Source: Streptomyces griseofuscus (GTDB lineage: Bacteria > Actinomycetota > Actinomycetes > Streptomycetales > Streptomycetaceae). From it: a stretch of 64,000 bases of DNA. Below, one piece after another: positions 36,838 to 45,849 of this stretch. The notes beneath the pieces are model-generated. The model was not told the origin of the DNA. It searched no databases and saw nothing but the letters and a program-made list of their open reading frames with translations. The DNA is taken from contig NZ_CP051006.1 in NCBI RefSeq assembly GCF_014673495.1, forward strand, positions 3,906,001 through 3,970,000. The letters are read 5' to 3'. The position numbers and the translations under genes were made by a program. The first letter of the stretch is position 1, and every line of letters begins with the position of its first letter.

Positions 36838-36941
36838 GGACTGTTCCTGCCTGCGCTCCAGGCCCCTCGCGCGCCCACGCTTCGTCGCGTGGGTTTGCCC
36901 AGGGCTTTCCTCGGCCTTTGGCCCGACTTTCCGGTGGGGAG

Positions 36942-36970
36942 TGAACCTCTCTCCCCAAGACACCGTCCTA
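36942..36970 (+). promoter_or_regulatory. Sigma-E-like promoter before the lysyl-PG synthase-like gene
   Basis: TGAACC (36942-36947), a 16-base spacer and CGTCCTA (36964-36970) resemble the ECF SigE consensus (GGAAC, 15-17 bases, CGTCTR). Transcription would begin near 36977. In S. coelicolor the equivalent gene is, from memory, a SigE target, and sigE itself is in this window. Confidence 0.45.
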
Positions 36971-37039
36971 GAGGGCGCAATGTCACCGGATGCCCGATCG
37001 GGCCCGGGTTCAAGGTCTCTCGCAGAACTACGGGATGCG

Positions 37040-38878
37040 ATGTCTGTCAGGATAGATGGGGAAATGTCGGGCGGGGTTCCGGGCCGATCAAGCCGGGCGC
37101 GGCGCATACTGCGCGGCCCGCGCCCCGAGGCCGTTCCCGGCCTGGTCGGCAGGGCTGTCGCCCTCGTCGGGCTCCTGGACATCGCCGCCGGGGTCTTCCC
37201 GCGCTTCCGGCACAGCCGTATGCACACCCTCGCCGAGGTGCTGCCCGGGTCCTTCGGGCCCTTCGCGGCGGCGCTCTCGCTGAGCACAGGTGTGCTGTTG
37301 CTGCTGCTCGCGCACGGACTCAGGCGGCGCAAGCGCCGGGCATGGCGCGCCGCGGTCGCGCTGCTGCCGGCCGGCGCGGTGGCCCAGCTGGCCTACCGGC
37401 ACTCGCTGATCGGCCTGCTGATCACGATCGTGCTGCTGGTACCACTGGTGCGGCACCGCCGGGAGTTCGCGGCCCTGCCCGACCCGCGCAGCCGCTGGCG
37501 CGCGCTCGCCAACTTCGTGCTGATGAGCGCCGGTTCGCTGATCCTCGGGCTGATCATCGTCAGCGTCCACCCGCACCGCACGCTGGGCGACCCGAGCCTG
37601 GCCGACCGGCTCACCCATGTCGTCTACGGCCTGTTCGGCTTCGAGGGCCCGGTCGACTACCAGGGCGCGACGTCCTGGACCGTCGCCTTCTCGCTCGGCG
37701 CACTCGGCTGGCTCACCGCCGTCACCACGATCTACCTGGCCTTCCGCCCCGAGCACCCGGCCGCCCGGCTCACCGAGGACGACGAGGTCAAACTGCGCGA
37801 GCTGCTGGTCAAGCACGGCCGCCGCGACTCCCTCGGCCACTTCGCGCTGCGCCGCGACAAGGCGGTCGTCTTCTCGCCCAGCGGCAAGGCGGCGGTCACC
37901 TACCGCGTCATCTCCGGCGTGATGCTCGCCAGCGGCGACCCCATCGGCGACGTCGAGGCCTGGCCGGGCGCCATCGAGCGCTTCATGGACGAGGCAAAGG
38001 CGCACTCCTGGACCCCCGCGGTCGTGGGCTGCTCGGAGACCGGGGGCGAGGTGTGGACCCGCGAGACCGGCCTGGACGCCCTGGAACTGGGCGACGAGGC
38101 GGTGGTGGACGTCGCGGATTTCTCGCTCGCCGGGCGCGCCATGCGCAACGTCCGGCAGATGGTCAAGCGCATCGAGCGGGCCGGCTACGAAACCCGGGTA
38201 CGGCGTATCTCTGACCTCGGCGAGACGGAACTGGAGCGCATCCGGCGGGCCGCGGAGGACTGGCGCGGCACCGACACCGAGCGCGGCTTCTCCATGGCGC
38301 TGGGCCGCATCGGCGACCCGTCCGACGGCGACTGCCTCATAGCCACCGCCCACAAGGCCGACGACGAACCCGGTGAGTACGGCGACCTGAAGGCGATCCT
38401 GCACTTCGTGCCCTGGGGCACCGACGGCGCCTCGCTCGACCTGATGCGCCGCGACCGCAGCGCCGACCCCGGCATGAACGAACTGCTGATCGTGGCCGCC
38501 CTCCAGGCCGCCCCCAAGTTCGGCGTCGCCCGGGTCTCGCTGAACTTCGCCATGTTCCGCTCCGCCCTCGCACGCGGCGAGAAGATCGGCGCGGGCCCGG
38601 TGCTGCGCGCCTGGCGCGGGCTGCTGGTGTTCCTCTCGCGCTGGTTCCAGATCGAGTCGCTGTACAAGTTCAACGCCAAGTTCCAGCCGCGCTGGGAGCC
38701 GCGCTTCATCGTCTACCGCGCCACCACCGACCTGCCCCGCATCGGCTTCGCCACCATGCAGGCCGAGGGCTTCGTCACCCTGGCCCTGCCACTGCCCCGC
38801 TTCCTGCGCCGCCGGCGCTCGGCAGCCGAACGCGCGTGCGCCCACACGGTGGCCGAACGGGACGCCCGTGCGGCGTGA
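37040..38878 (+). CDS. Phosphatidylglycerol lysyltransferase-like membrane protein (MprF/LysX type)
   Basis: About 612 residues. Five or six membrane helices occupy residues 35-240. The cytosolic C-terminal DUF2156 domain (about 250-580) resembles the lysyl-transfer domain of MprF/LysX: HFALRRDKAVVFSPSGKAAVTYRV, GDPIGDVEAW, WRGTDTERGFSMALGRIGDP and KFQPRWEPRFIVYR. It should transfer lysine from lysyl-tRNA to phosphatidylglycerol, lowering surface charge and resisting cationic agents. The start is uncertain: ATG 36980 (leaderless, from the predicted promoter), 37040 or 37064. A SigE-type promoter lies just upstream. Confidence 0.87.
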   Translation: MSVRIDGEMSGGVPGRSSRARRILRGPRPEAVPGLVGRAVALVGLLDIAAGVFPRFRHSRMHTLAEVLPGSFGPFAAALSLSTGVLLLLLAHGLRRRKRRAWRAAVALLPAGAVAQLAYRHSLIGLLITIVLLVPLVRHRREFAALPDPRSRWRALANFVLMSAGSLILGLIIVSVHPHRTLGDPSLADRLTHVVYGLFGFEGPVDYQGATSWTVAFSLGALGWLTAVTTIYLAFRPEHPAARLTEDDEVKLRELLVKHGRRDSLGHFALRRDKAVVFSPSGKAAVTYRVISGVMLASGDPIGDVEAWPGAIERFMDEAKAHSWTPAVVGCSETGGEVWTRETGLDALELGDEAVVDVADFSLAGRAMRNVRQMVKRIERAGYETRVRRISDLGETELERIRRAAEDWRGTDTERGFSMALGRIGDPSDGDCLIATAHKADDEPGEYGDLKAILHFVPWGTDGASLDLMRRDRSADPGMNELLIVAALQAAPKFGVARVSLNFAMFRSALARGEKIGAGPVLRAWRGLLVFLSRWFQIESLYKFNAKFQPRWEPRFIVYRATTDLPRIGFATMQAEGFVTLALPLPRFLRRRRSAAERACAHTVAERDARAA

Positions 38879-38946
38879 TCACCCTTCCCGGCGCCGCCTG
38901 AACCCTCCGGGCCGTGGCGGCGCCGCCCGGGGCCTACGCTGAACGT

Positions 38947-39825
38947 ATGAACAACCACAGCGGGCGCGGCCGAGTGGCGGGCCTTCCGGCATGGGACCGG
39001 TGCGCGGTCATGGGGGTCGTGAACGTCACCCCCGATTCCTTCTCCGACGGCGGCCGCTGGTTCGACACCACCGCGGCCGTCAAGCACGGCCTCGACCTGG
39101 TCGCCGAGGGCGCCGACCTGGTGGACGTGGGCGGCGAGTCCACCCGCCCGGGCGCCACCCGGGTGGACGAGGACGAAGAGCTGCGGCGGGTCGTCCCGGT
39201 CGTGCGCGGACTCGCCTCCGAGGGCGTCGTGGTCTCCGTGGACACCATGCGCGCCTCCGTCGCGGCCCGCTCCCTCGAAGCCGGCGCGGCCCTCGTCAAC
39301 GACGTCAGCGGCGGGCTCGCCGACCCCGAGATGATCCCGGTCGTCGCCGACGCCGGAGCCCCCTTCATCGTCATGCACTGGCGCGGCCTCCTGGAGGGCG
39401 CCGCCGTCCACGGGGTGTACGACGACGTCGTCGGCGAAGTCGTCGACGAACTGCGCGCCCGGTTGGACGCCGTACTGGCCGGGGGCGTCGCGCCCGACCG
39501 GATCGTGGTCGACCCCGGTCTCGGCTTCTCCAAGGAGGCCGAGCACGACCTCGCCCTCCTCGCCCACCTCGACCGGCTGACCGCCCTCGGCCACCCCCTG
39601 CTGGTGGCCGCCTCCCGCAAGCGGTTCCTCGGCCGGGTCCTCGCCGGACCCGAGGGCGCGCCCCCGCCCGCCCGGGAGCGCGACGCCGCCACCGCCGCCG
39701 TCTCCGCGCTCGCCGCGCAGGCCGGTGCCTGGGCCGTACGCGTCCACGAGGTGCGCGCCACCGCCGACGCCGTACGGGTCGCGCGCGCGGTCGAGGCGGC
39801 CCGGACGACGGACGGAGCCCGGTGA
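38947..39825 (+). CDS. folP: Dihydropteroate synthase FolP
   Basis: A 292-residue DHPS joining para-aminobenzoate to the pterin. Motifs: VMGVVNVTPDSFSDGGRW at residues 21-38 (pterin/Mg loop), DVGGESTRPGATRV (ESTRPG), NDVSGG, VDPGLGFSKEAEHD, and SRKRFLG near 220. ATG 38947 is used. It is the first gene of a fol cluster and overlaps the next gene by GTGA. Actinobacteria may carry a second, non-catalytic FolP2; the intact motifs make this the functional one. Confidence 0.95.
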   Translation: MNNHSGRGRVAGLPAWDRCAVMGVVNVTPDSFSDGGRWFDTTAAVKHGLDLVAEGADLVDVGGESTRPGATRVDEDEELRRVVPVVRGLASEGVVVSVDTMRASVAARSLEAGAALVNDVSGGLADPEMIPVVADAGAPFIVMHWRGLLEGAAVHGVYDDVVGEVVDELRARLDAVLAGGVAPDRIVVDPGLGFSKEAEHDLALLAHLDRLTALGHPLLVAASRKRFLGRVLAGPEGAPPPARERDAATAAVSALAAQAGAWAVRVHEVRATADAVRVARAVEAARTTDGAR

Positions 39826-40364
39826 GCGCCCCGCACACCGACGTCGAACAGGTCGAAGCCGCCAACACCGCCTTCTACGAGGCCCTGGAACGCGGTGACT
39901 TCGAGGAGGTCTCGGCCCTCTGGCTCACCCCCGCCGACCTGGGCGTGGACGAGGAGTACCACGACCCCGCGGACAGCGGCGTGATCTCCTGTGTGCACCC
40001 CGGCTGGCCGGTGCTCACCGGGCGCGGCGAGGTCCTCAGGTCGTACGCCCTGATCATGGCGAACACCGACTACATCCAGTTCTTCCTCACCGACGTCCAT
40101 GTCTCCGTCACCGGCGACACCGCGCTGGTGACCTGCACCGAGAACATCCTCAGCGGCGGCCCCGCCCCGGCGGAGGGCGACGAACTCGGGCCGCTGGTCG
40201 GCCAGCTCGTCGTCGCCACCAATGTGTTCCGGCGCACATCCGAGGGCTGGAAGCTCTGGTCGCACCACGCCTCCCCCGTGCTCGCCGAGACCGACGACGA
40301 TGACACCGAGGGCGACGACGACGGCACGAACGGCCTGCATCCGGACGACGGTCCGCTCGGCTGA
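39822..40364 (+). CDS. NTF2-like (SnoaL) domain protein in fol cluster
   Basis: A 180-residue protein with an NTF2-like cone fold: VEQVEAANTAFYEALERGDFEEVSALW at the start, VLTGRGEVLRSYALIMANTD, VSVTGDTALVTCTENIL and FRRTSEGWKLWSHHASPV. The C-terminal tail is acidic (AETDDDDTEGDDDGTNG). GTG 39822 overlaps folP. A role in folate synthesis is implied only by this translational coupling; no catalytic residues can be named. Confidence 0.85.
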   Translation: MSAPHTDVEQVEAANTAFYEALERGDFEEVSALWLTPADLGVDEEYHDPADSGVISCVHPGWPVLTGRGEVLRSYALIMANTDYIQFFLTDVHVSVTGDTALVTCTENILSGGPAPAEGDELGPLVGQLVVATNVFRRTSEGWKLWSHHASPVLAETDDDDTEGDDDGTNGLHPDDGPLG

Positions 40365-40418
40365 GCGAGCGGGAACCGGACGGGAAAAGGGGCGGTCGGC
40401 CGGACGGTTCCCGGAAGT

Positions 40419-40444
40419 GGTTGGAATCACCTCCCCCTGGGTAT
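40419..40444 (+). promoter_or_regulatory. Sigma-B-like promoter upstream of folB
   Basis: GGTT (40419-40422), 16 bases and GGGTAT (40439-40444) fit the Streptomyces SigB consensus GNNT-N14-16-GGGTAY. folB begins 190 bases downstream in a 270-base gap. This would tie folate synthesis to osmotic stress; the match is short. Confidence 0.3.
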
Positions 40445-40634
40445 GACCGGCTACCAACCCCCGACGCGACCGGGTTCACCGGGGAAAACGGGCGGGGAGC
40501 CCTGCCGTTCCCGGCCGCGCCCGCGCCCCTGGGGCCCGGCGCTGTCGGTGCCCGCAGGTAGATTCGTCTGCGACCGGTGTCTCGCACGCACGCGGTACGA
40601 CCGGTCGTTCCCGACGATTGCAGGAGTGATTCGC

Positions 40635-40994
40635 GTGGATCGTGTCGCGCTGCGCGGCCTGAAGGCTCGCGGGCACCATGGCGTGTTCCCCAGGGAACGC
40701 GAGGAGGGCCAGACCTTCCTCGTGGACCTCGTCCTGGGCCTGGACACCCGGCCGGCCGCGGCCGACGACGACCTGACGAAGACCGTGCACTACGGCGTCG
40801 TGGCCGAGGAGGTCGTGGCCGTGGTCGAGGGCGAGCCGGTGAACCTCATCGAGACCCTCGCCGAGCGGATCGCCCAGACCTGCCTGAAACACGAAGGGGT
40901 CCAGGAGGTCGAGGTGTGCGTCCACAAGCCGGACGCCCCGATCACCGTCCCCTTCGACGACGTGACCGTCACCATCACCCGGAGCCGAGTATGA
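40635..40994 (+). CDS. folB: Dihydroneopterin aldolase FolB
   Basis: A 119-residue FolB. GTG 40635 follows AGGAG by eight bases. The family core is visible: LRGLKARGHHGVFPREREEGQTF (GxHG..P.E), VHYGVVAEEVVAVVEGEPVNLIETLAERIA (NLIETLAE substrate pocket) and VEVCVHKPDAPI (Lys in HKP). It converts dihydroneopterin to 6-hydroxymethyl-dihydropterin. Its stop overlaps the folK start (ATGA), so the two are coupled. Confidence 0.95.
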   Translation: MDRVALRGLKARGHHGVFPREREEGQTFLVDLVLGLDTRPAAADDDLTKTVHYGVVAEEVVAVVEGEPVNLIETLAERIAQTCLKHEGVQEVEVCVHKPDAPITVPFDDVTVTITRSRV

Positions 40995-41602
40995 CCCGAC
41001 CTTTCGTCCAGGGTCACAGTGACCCGACCGTCCAGCCGGTGCCCGCCTCGGTCGTCGAGCGGGTGGACGCCGCGGACACCACCCTCCAGAACCCCAAGTG
41101 GGCCGTGATCTCCATCGGTTCCAACCTCGGCAACCGCCTGGAGACCCTCCAGGGCGCCGTGGACGCGCTGGAGGACACGCCCGGCGTCCGCGTGAAGGCC
41201 GTCTCGCCGGTCTACGAGACCGAGCCGTGGGGCGTCGAGCCCGGCAGCCAGCCGTCGTACTTCAACGCCGTCGTGGCCCTGAAGACCACCCTGCCGCCGT
41301 CCTCCCTGCTGGAGCGGGGCCATGCCATCGAGGAGGCGTTCAACCGCGTCCGCGACGAGCGCTGGGCGCCGCGCACCCTGGACGTGGACATCGTCGCCTA
41401 CGCCGATGTCACCTCCGACGACCCGCAGCTGACCCTGCCCCACCCGCGCGCCCACGAGCGCGCCTTCGTACTCGCGCCCTGGCACGACGTGGACCCCGGC
41501 GCCCAGCTGCCCGGCCGCGGCGCCGTGGCCGAGCTGCTCGCCGCCGTCACCCGCGAAGGTGTCGAGCCGCGCGCGGACCTGGAACTCCGACTGCCCGAGT
41601 AG
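40991..41602 (+). CDS. folK: HPPK, 6-hydroxymethyl-dihydropterin pyrophosphokinase FolK
   Basis: A 203-residue FolK. After about 35 extra N-terminal residues, the enzyme begins WAVISIGSNLGNRLETLQGAVDAL. Catalytic and ATP/Mg motifs are present: SPVYETEPWGVE, QPSYFNAVVALKT, ERWAPRTLDVDIVAYAD (RTLDVDI) and LPHPRAHERAFVLAPW. It activates the pterin for FolP. It overlaps folB. The N-terminal extension (GHSDPTVQPVPASVVERVDA) is typical of Streptomyces FolK but has no assigned role. Confidence 0.95.
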   Translation: MTRPFVQGHSDPTVQPVPASVVERVDAADTTLQNPKWAVISIGSNLGNRLETLQGAVDALEDTPGVRVKAVSPVYETEPWGVEPGSQPSYFNAVVALKTTLPPSSLLERGHAIEEAFNRVRDERWAPRTLDVDIVAYADVTSDDPQLTLPHPRAHERAFVLAPWHDVDPGAQLPGRGAVAELLAAVTREGVEPRADLELRLPE

Positions 41603-41681
41603 TCGTTAAGGTCAACGACGACTCGGCAGTCAAGCATCCGGGCTCATCCGGGACCCGGGCCGGGGGAACTGAAGGGACACC

Positions 41682-42173
41682 GTGAGAGAGCTGCGCATCA
41701 GGGTGCTGGTCGGCGTGTTCGTCGTGGCCGGCATCCTGTCCTGGGCGGGCGCCCGCCTCTGGAACTCGATCGGGACCCTGCCCAGCGTCCCCCTGGCCGC
41801 ACCCGTCGTGCTCGCCCTGATCGCCGTGGTGCTGCTGGCCACGGCGCTCTCGCTGCGCGCCCGCTTCAAGGCCCAGCGCGAGCGGCGCCCCGGCGCGAAG
41901 GGCGTCGACCCGCTGATGGCGGCCCGCGCGGTCGTCTTCGCCCAGGCCAGCGCCCTGGTCGCCGCCCTCGTCGCCGGGATGTACGGCGGCACGGGCGTGT
42001 TCCTGCTGGAGCTGCTCGACCTTCCGCCCCGCCGCGACCAGGCCTTCTACGCCGGTTTCTCCGTCCTGGCCGGACTCGCCGTCATAGCGGCCGCCCTCTT
42101 CCTGGAGCGCGTCTGCAAGCTCCCCGAGGACGACGACCAGGACCACCACCAGGGCGCGGAACCGGCGGCGTGA
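41682..42173 (+). CDS. DUF3180 membrane protein
   Basis: A 163-residue integral membrane protein with four hydrophobic segments: VLVGVFVVAGILSWAG, APVVLALIAVVLLATAL, ALVAALVAGMYGGTGVFLL and FSVLAGLAVIAAALFLE. It matches the DUF3180 family found after folK in actinobacteria. GTG 41682 follows AAGGGA. MAARAVVFAQASALVAAL is the family signature. No function is known; the location at the end of the fol cluster is conserved. Confidence 0.87.
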   Translation: MRELRIRVLVGVFVVAGILSWAGARLWNSIGTLPSVPLAAPVVLALIAVVLLATALSLRARFKAQRERRPGAKGVDPLMAARAVVFAQASALVAALVAGMYGGTGVFLLELLDLPPRRDQAFYAGFSVLAGLAVIAAALFLERVCKLPEDDDQDHHQGAEPAA

Positions 42174-42209
42174 CCGCCGGTCCCCCGGGCCCTGTGCCGA
42201 AATCCCGGC

Positions 42210-42815
42210 TCAGCGCGCCATGATGAGGCTCATGGCCTCGTTGCGGGTCGCCGCGTCCCGCAGCTGACCGCGCACCGCGGACGTTATGGTCTTGGCGCCG
42301 GGCTTGCGGATGCCGCGCATCGACATGCACATGTGCTCGCACTCGACCACCACGATCACGCCCCGCGGCTCCAGGATCTCCATCAGGGAGTCCGCGATCT
42401 GCGTGGTGAGCCGCTCCTGCACCTGCGGCCGGCGGGCGTAGACGTCCACCAGCCGGGCCAGCTTGGACAGGCCGGTGATCTTCCCGGTGACCGACGGGAT
42501 GTAGCCGACATGGGCGACGCCCCGGAACGGCACCAGGTGGTGCTCACAGGTCGAGTACACCTCGATGTCCTTGACCAGGACCATCTCGTCATGGCCCAGG
42601 TCGAACGTCGTGGTGAGCACGTCCTCGGGCTGCTGCCACAGGCCGGCGAAGATCTCCTGGTACGCCCGCGCCACCCGGGCCGGCGTCTCGCGCAGCCCCT
42701 CGCGGTCGGGGTCCTCACCGATGGCGATCAGCAGCTCGCGTACAGCGTTCTCGGCGCGCTTCTCGTCGAACTCGCCGACGGGGCGCTCGCTGTCCAGCGT
42801 CACCGGGTCGGTCAT
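42210..42815 (-). CDS. folE: GTP cyclohydrolase I FolE
   Basis: A 201-residue FolE, the entry enzyme of folate synthesis. Zinc and substrate motifs: YSTCEHHLVPFRGVAHVGYIP (CEHHLVPF), GLSKLARLVDVYARRPQVQERLT, and VECEHMCMSMRGIRKPGA (the second zinc cysteine in HMCM). ATG 42815 is chosen; upstream codons add 12 residues without homology. It is downstream of ftsH on the minus strand behind a terminator, and convergent with the other fol genes. Confidence 0.96.
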   Translation of the reverse strand: MTDPVTLDSERPVGEFDEKRAENAVRELLIAIGEDPDREGLRETPARVARAYQEIFAGLWQQPEDVLTTTFDLGHDEMVLVKDIEVYSTCEHHLVPFRGVAHVGYIPSVTGKITGLSKLARLVDVYARRPQVQERLTTQIADSLMEILEPRGVIVVVECEHMCMSMRGIRKPGAKTITSAVRGQLRDAATRNEAMSLIMAR

Positions 42816-42860
42816 CTGATGCCTCGTTCCTGTCGTCCCACGTGCGGGCATACGGAAAAT

Positions 42861-42896
42861 GCCGCGCCCCCCAGGCTAGAACCTGGGGGGCGCGGC
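42861..42896 (-). terminator. 15-bp terminator after ftsH
   Basis: GCCGCGCCCCCCAGG (42861-42875) pairs with CCTGGGGGGCGCGGC (42882-42896) around a 6-base loop. On the minus strand it is followed by ATTTTC. It should separate ftsH from folE. Confidence 0.88.
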
Positions 42897-42939
42897 GTTC
42901 ATTCCGGGCCCGAGTGGCCGGGAAGCGACCTAGGTGCGG

Positions 42940-44979
42940 TCAGCTCTCCGGGCGCTCCTCCGGGGTCTGGTCCGTCACGGGGGCGGACTCGGTGGCGGTG
43001 GACTTGACCGTGCTGATCGCGGCCGTCGTGCCGTTCGCACCGTTGGTCAGTGCCAGCTCCTTGGGGGAGAGCACCGGCGGGCGGGTGGACGGGGTGCGGC
43101 GCGAGGAGCCGGTCCAGGCGGGCCGCGCCGGGCGCTTGACGATGGAGGCGAAGACCTCGGCGATCTCCTCCTTGCCCAGCGTCTCCTTCTCCAGCAGCTG
43201 GAGCACGAGGTGGTCGAGCACATCGCGGTTCTCGACCAGGATCTCCCAGGCCTCGTTGTGCGCGGTCTCGATGAGCTTCTTGACCTCTTCGTCCACCAGC
43301 GCGGCGACCTCTTCCGAGTAGTCGCGCTGATGCGCCATCTCACGGCCGAGGAAGGGCTCGCTGTTGTCGCCGCCGAACTTGATGGCGCCGAGCCGCTCGG
43401 TCATGCCGTACTGGGTGACCATCGCACGGGCCAGGTTGGTGGCCTTCTCGATGTCGTTGGCGGCACCGGTGGTCGGGTCGTGGAAGACCAGTTCCTCGGC
43501 CGCCCGGCCGCCCAGCATGTAGGCGAGCTGGTCGAGCATCTCGTTGCGCGTCGTCGAGTACTTGTCCTCGTCCGGCAGGACCATGGTGTAGCCGAGGGCA
43601 CGGCCGCGGGACAGGATGGTGATCTTGTGCACCGGGTCGGAGTTCGGCGAGGCCGCCGCGACCAGGGCGTGACCGCCCTCGTGGTACGCGGTGATCTTCT
43701 TCTCCTTGTCCGACATGATCCGGGTCCGCTTCTGCGGGCCCGCGACCACGCGGTCGATCGCCTCGTCCAGCGCCAGGTTGTCGATCAGCTTCTGGTCGCT
43801 GCGGGCGGTGAGCAGCGCCGCCTCGTTCAGCACGTTGGCCAGGTCGGCGCCGGTCATGCCGGGGGTACGGCGGGCGACGGCGGCCAGGTCGACGTCGGGC
43901 GCGACCGGCTTGCCCTTCTGGTGGACCTTGAGGATCTCCAGACGGCCCTGGAGGTCCGGCGGGTCGACGGCGATCTGGCGGTCGAACCGGCCGGGACGCA
44001 GCAGCGCCGGGTCCAGGATGTCGGGCCGGTTGGTCGCCGCGATCAGGATCACGCCGCCCTTGACGTCGAAGCCGTCCATCTCGACCAGCAGCTGGTTGAG
44101 GGTCTGCTCGCGCTCGTCGTGACCACCGCCGAGGCCGGCGCCGCGGTGGCGGCCGACCGCGTCGATCTCGTCGACGAAGACGATCGCCGGGGCGTTCGCC
44201 TTGGCCTGCTCGAACAGGTCGCGGACGCGGGAGGCGCCGACACCGACGAACATCTCCACGAAGTCCGAACCGGAGATCGAGTAGAAGGGCACCCCGGCCT
44301 CGCCCGCGACGGCACGCGCCAGCAGGGTCTTACCGGTACCCGGGCGGCCGTAGAGCAGCACACCCTTGGGGATCTTGGCGCCGACGGCCTGGAACTTGGC
44401 CGGCTCCTGGAGGAACTCCTTGATCTCGTGGAGCTCCTCGACGGCCTCGTCACAGCCGGCGACGTCGGAGAAGGTCGTCTTCGGGGTGTCCTTGGTGATG
44501 AGCTTGGCCTTGGACTTCCCGAAGTTCATGACCCGGGAGCCGCCGCCCTGCATCTGGTTCATCAGGAACAGGAAGACGACGACGATCAGAACGAAGGGCA
44601 GCAGGGAGAGCAGGACACCGACGAACGGGTTCTGCTTCGACGGCGCGACGGTGTAGCCGTCCGGGATCTGCTTGTCCTGGTACTTGGTCTGCAGGTTGTT
44701 TGCGAGCTGGACGCCCTGGTCGCCGATGTAGCTCGCCTGGATCTTGGAGCTGCCCTCGACCTTCTGGCCGTCCTTGAGCGTGACCTTGACGGTCTGCTCG
44801 TCGCCGGTGGTCAGCTTGGCCGACTGGACCCTGTTGGCATTGATCGCCGCGACGACCTGGCCGGTGTCCACCGACTTGTAGCCGCCGGACGAGCCGACGA
44901 CCTGCATCAACACGACCACGGCAAGGACGGCCAGCACGATCCACATGACCGGCCCACGGAAGTATCGCTTCACGTCCAT
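42940..44979 (-). CDS. ftsH: Membrane ATP-dependent zinc metalloprotease FtsH
   Basis: A 679-residue FtsH. Two transmembrane helices flank a periplasmic-side domain (WIVLAVLAVVVLMQVV; LLSLLPFVLIVVVFLFLM). The AAA domain has Walker A GRPGTGKT, where the usual second residue Pro is Arg, and Walker B IVFVDEIDAVG. The zinc site is HEGGH in place of the more usual HEAGH. The C-terminal tail is Thr/Pro/Ser-rich. FtsH degrades misfolded membrane and short-lived cytosolic proteins. ATG 44979 starts at MDVKRYFRGP; ATG 45015 is possible. It follows hpt in the tilS-hpt-ftsH arrangement. Confidence 0.95.
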   Translation of the reverse strand: MDVKRYFRGPVMWIVLAVLAVVVLMQVVGSSGGYKSVDTGQVVAAINANRVQSAKLTTGDEQTVKVTLKDGQKVEGSSKIQASYIGDQGVQLANNLQTKYQDKQIPDGYTVAPSKQNPFVGVLLSLLPFVLIVVVFLFLMNQMQGGGSRVMNFGKSKAKLITKDTPKTTFSDVAGCDEAVEELHEIKEFLQEPAKFQAVGAKIPKGVLLYGRPGTGKTLLARAVAGEAGVPFYSISGSDFVEMFVGVGASRVRDLFEQAKANAPAIVFVDEIDAVGRHRGAGLGGGHDEREQTLNQLLVEMDGFDVKGGVILIAATNRPDILDPALLRPGRFDRQIAVDPPDLQGRLEILKVHQKGKPVAPDVDLAAVARRTPGMTGADLANVLNEAALLTARSDQKLIDNLALDEAIDRVVAGPQKRTRIMSDKEKKITAYHEGGHALVAAASPNSDPVHKITILSRGRALGYTMVLPDEDKYSTTRNEMLDQLAYMLGGRAAEELVFHDPTTGAANDIEKATNLARAMVTQYGMTERLGAIKFGGDNSEPFLGREMAHQRDYSEEVAALVDEEVKKLIETAHNEAWEILVENRDVLDHLVLQLLEKETLGKEEIAEVFASIVKRPARPAWTGSSRRTPSTRPPVLSPKELALTNGANGTTAAISTVKSTATESAPVTDQTPEERPES

Positions 44980-45198
44980 CCATACGGAGCGATGCCGCCC
45001 CGTCCCTCCTGCCATAGTGAGTTTGATAAGACAGTTCTTCCGACGGTACCCCAGCCTTGGCGCCCGAAGCCGCGTGAAGCCGCTTCGAGAGCCGGGAAAC
45101 CCGTCTCTGCATGCTTCAACGGCACGGGACCCGCCGGGGTTCCCGATCACCTCGCCGGGCTTGGGCCGAGTGGCTCAGCCCATGTGCCCGGTTCGGTG

Positions 45199-45759
45199 TC
45201 AGCCGCCGTAGACGTGCGGCGCGAGCGTACCGACGAACGGCAGGTTGCGGTACTTCTCGGCGTAGTCGAGGCCGTAACCGACGACGAACTCGTTCGGAAT
45301 GTCGAAGCCGACCCACTCCACGTCGATGGCGACCTTGGCGGCGTCCGGCTTGCGCAGCAGCGTGCACACCTTGAGGGAGGCGGGCTCGCGCGAACCGAGG
45401 TTGTTGATCAGCCAGGACAGGGTCAGGCCGGAGTCGATGATGTCCTCGACGATCAGGACGTCACGGCCCTTGATGTCGGTGTCGAGGTCCTTGAGGATGC
45501 GCACGACGCCGGAGGACTGGGTGCCCGCGCCGTACGAGGACACGGCCATCCAGTCCATGGTGACCGGGGTGGACAACGCCCGCGCGAGGTCGGCCATGAC
45601 CATCACCGCGCCCTTGAGGACGCCGACGATCAGCAGGTCCTTGCCCGCGTACTCCGCGTCGATCTTCGCGGCCAGCTCGGCCAGCTTGGCGTCGATCTCT
45701 TCCTTGGTGATGAGCACCTTCTCGAGGTCGGCACCCATGTCTTTCGCGTCCACCCGCAT
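45199..45759 (-). CDS. hpt: Hypoxanthine phosphoribosyltransferase
   Basis: A 186-residue purine salvage enzyme converting hypoxanthine (and guanine) with PRPP to nucleotides. It has LLIVGVLKGAVMVMADL, VSSYGAGTQSSG (flexible catalytic loop SYG) and the PRPP motif VLIVEDIIDSGLTL, and ends VGTLAPHVYGG. ATG 45759 is preferred; ATG 45738 and 45795 are in frame. It lies between tilS and ftsH, a pairing conserved across many bacteria. Confidence 0.96.
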   Translation of the reverse strand: MRVDAKDMGADLEKVLITKEEIDAKLAELAAKIDAEYAGKDLLIVGVLKGAVMVMADLARALSTPVTMDWMAVSSYGAGTQSSGVVRILKDLDTDIKGRDVLIVEDIIDSGLTLSWLINNLGSREPASLKVCTLLRKPDAAKVAIDVEWVGFDIPNEFVVGYGLDYAEKYRNLPFVGTLAPHVYGG

Positions 45760-45849
45760 CACTTTCGGTCGTCCCGCACTTACGGCCGCAATCACGGCCT
45801 CCGGCTGCCCCGTACCGGCCGCCGGAGGGTCGCTCCGAACGGTCGGGAT

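Noticed and set aside
42940..44979. FtsH thought to be inactive because of GRPGTGKT and HEGGH
   Set aside because: The variant positions are non-essential within GxxGxGKT and HExxH, and I recall the same residues in other Streptomyces FtsH proteins.
45120..45190. Small RNA or hairpin between ftsH and hpt
   Set aside because: Only short imperfect complementarity; no promoter or T-tract.
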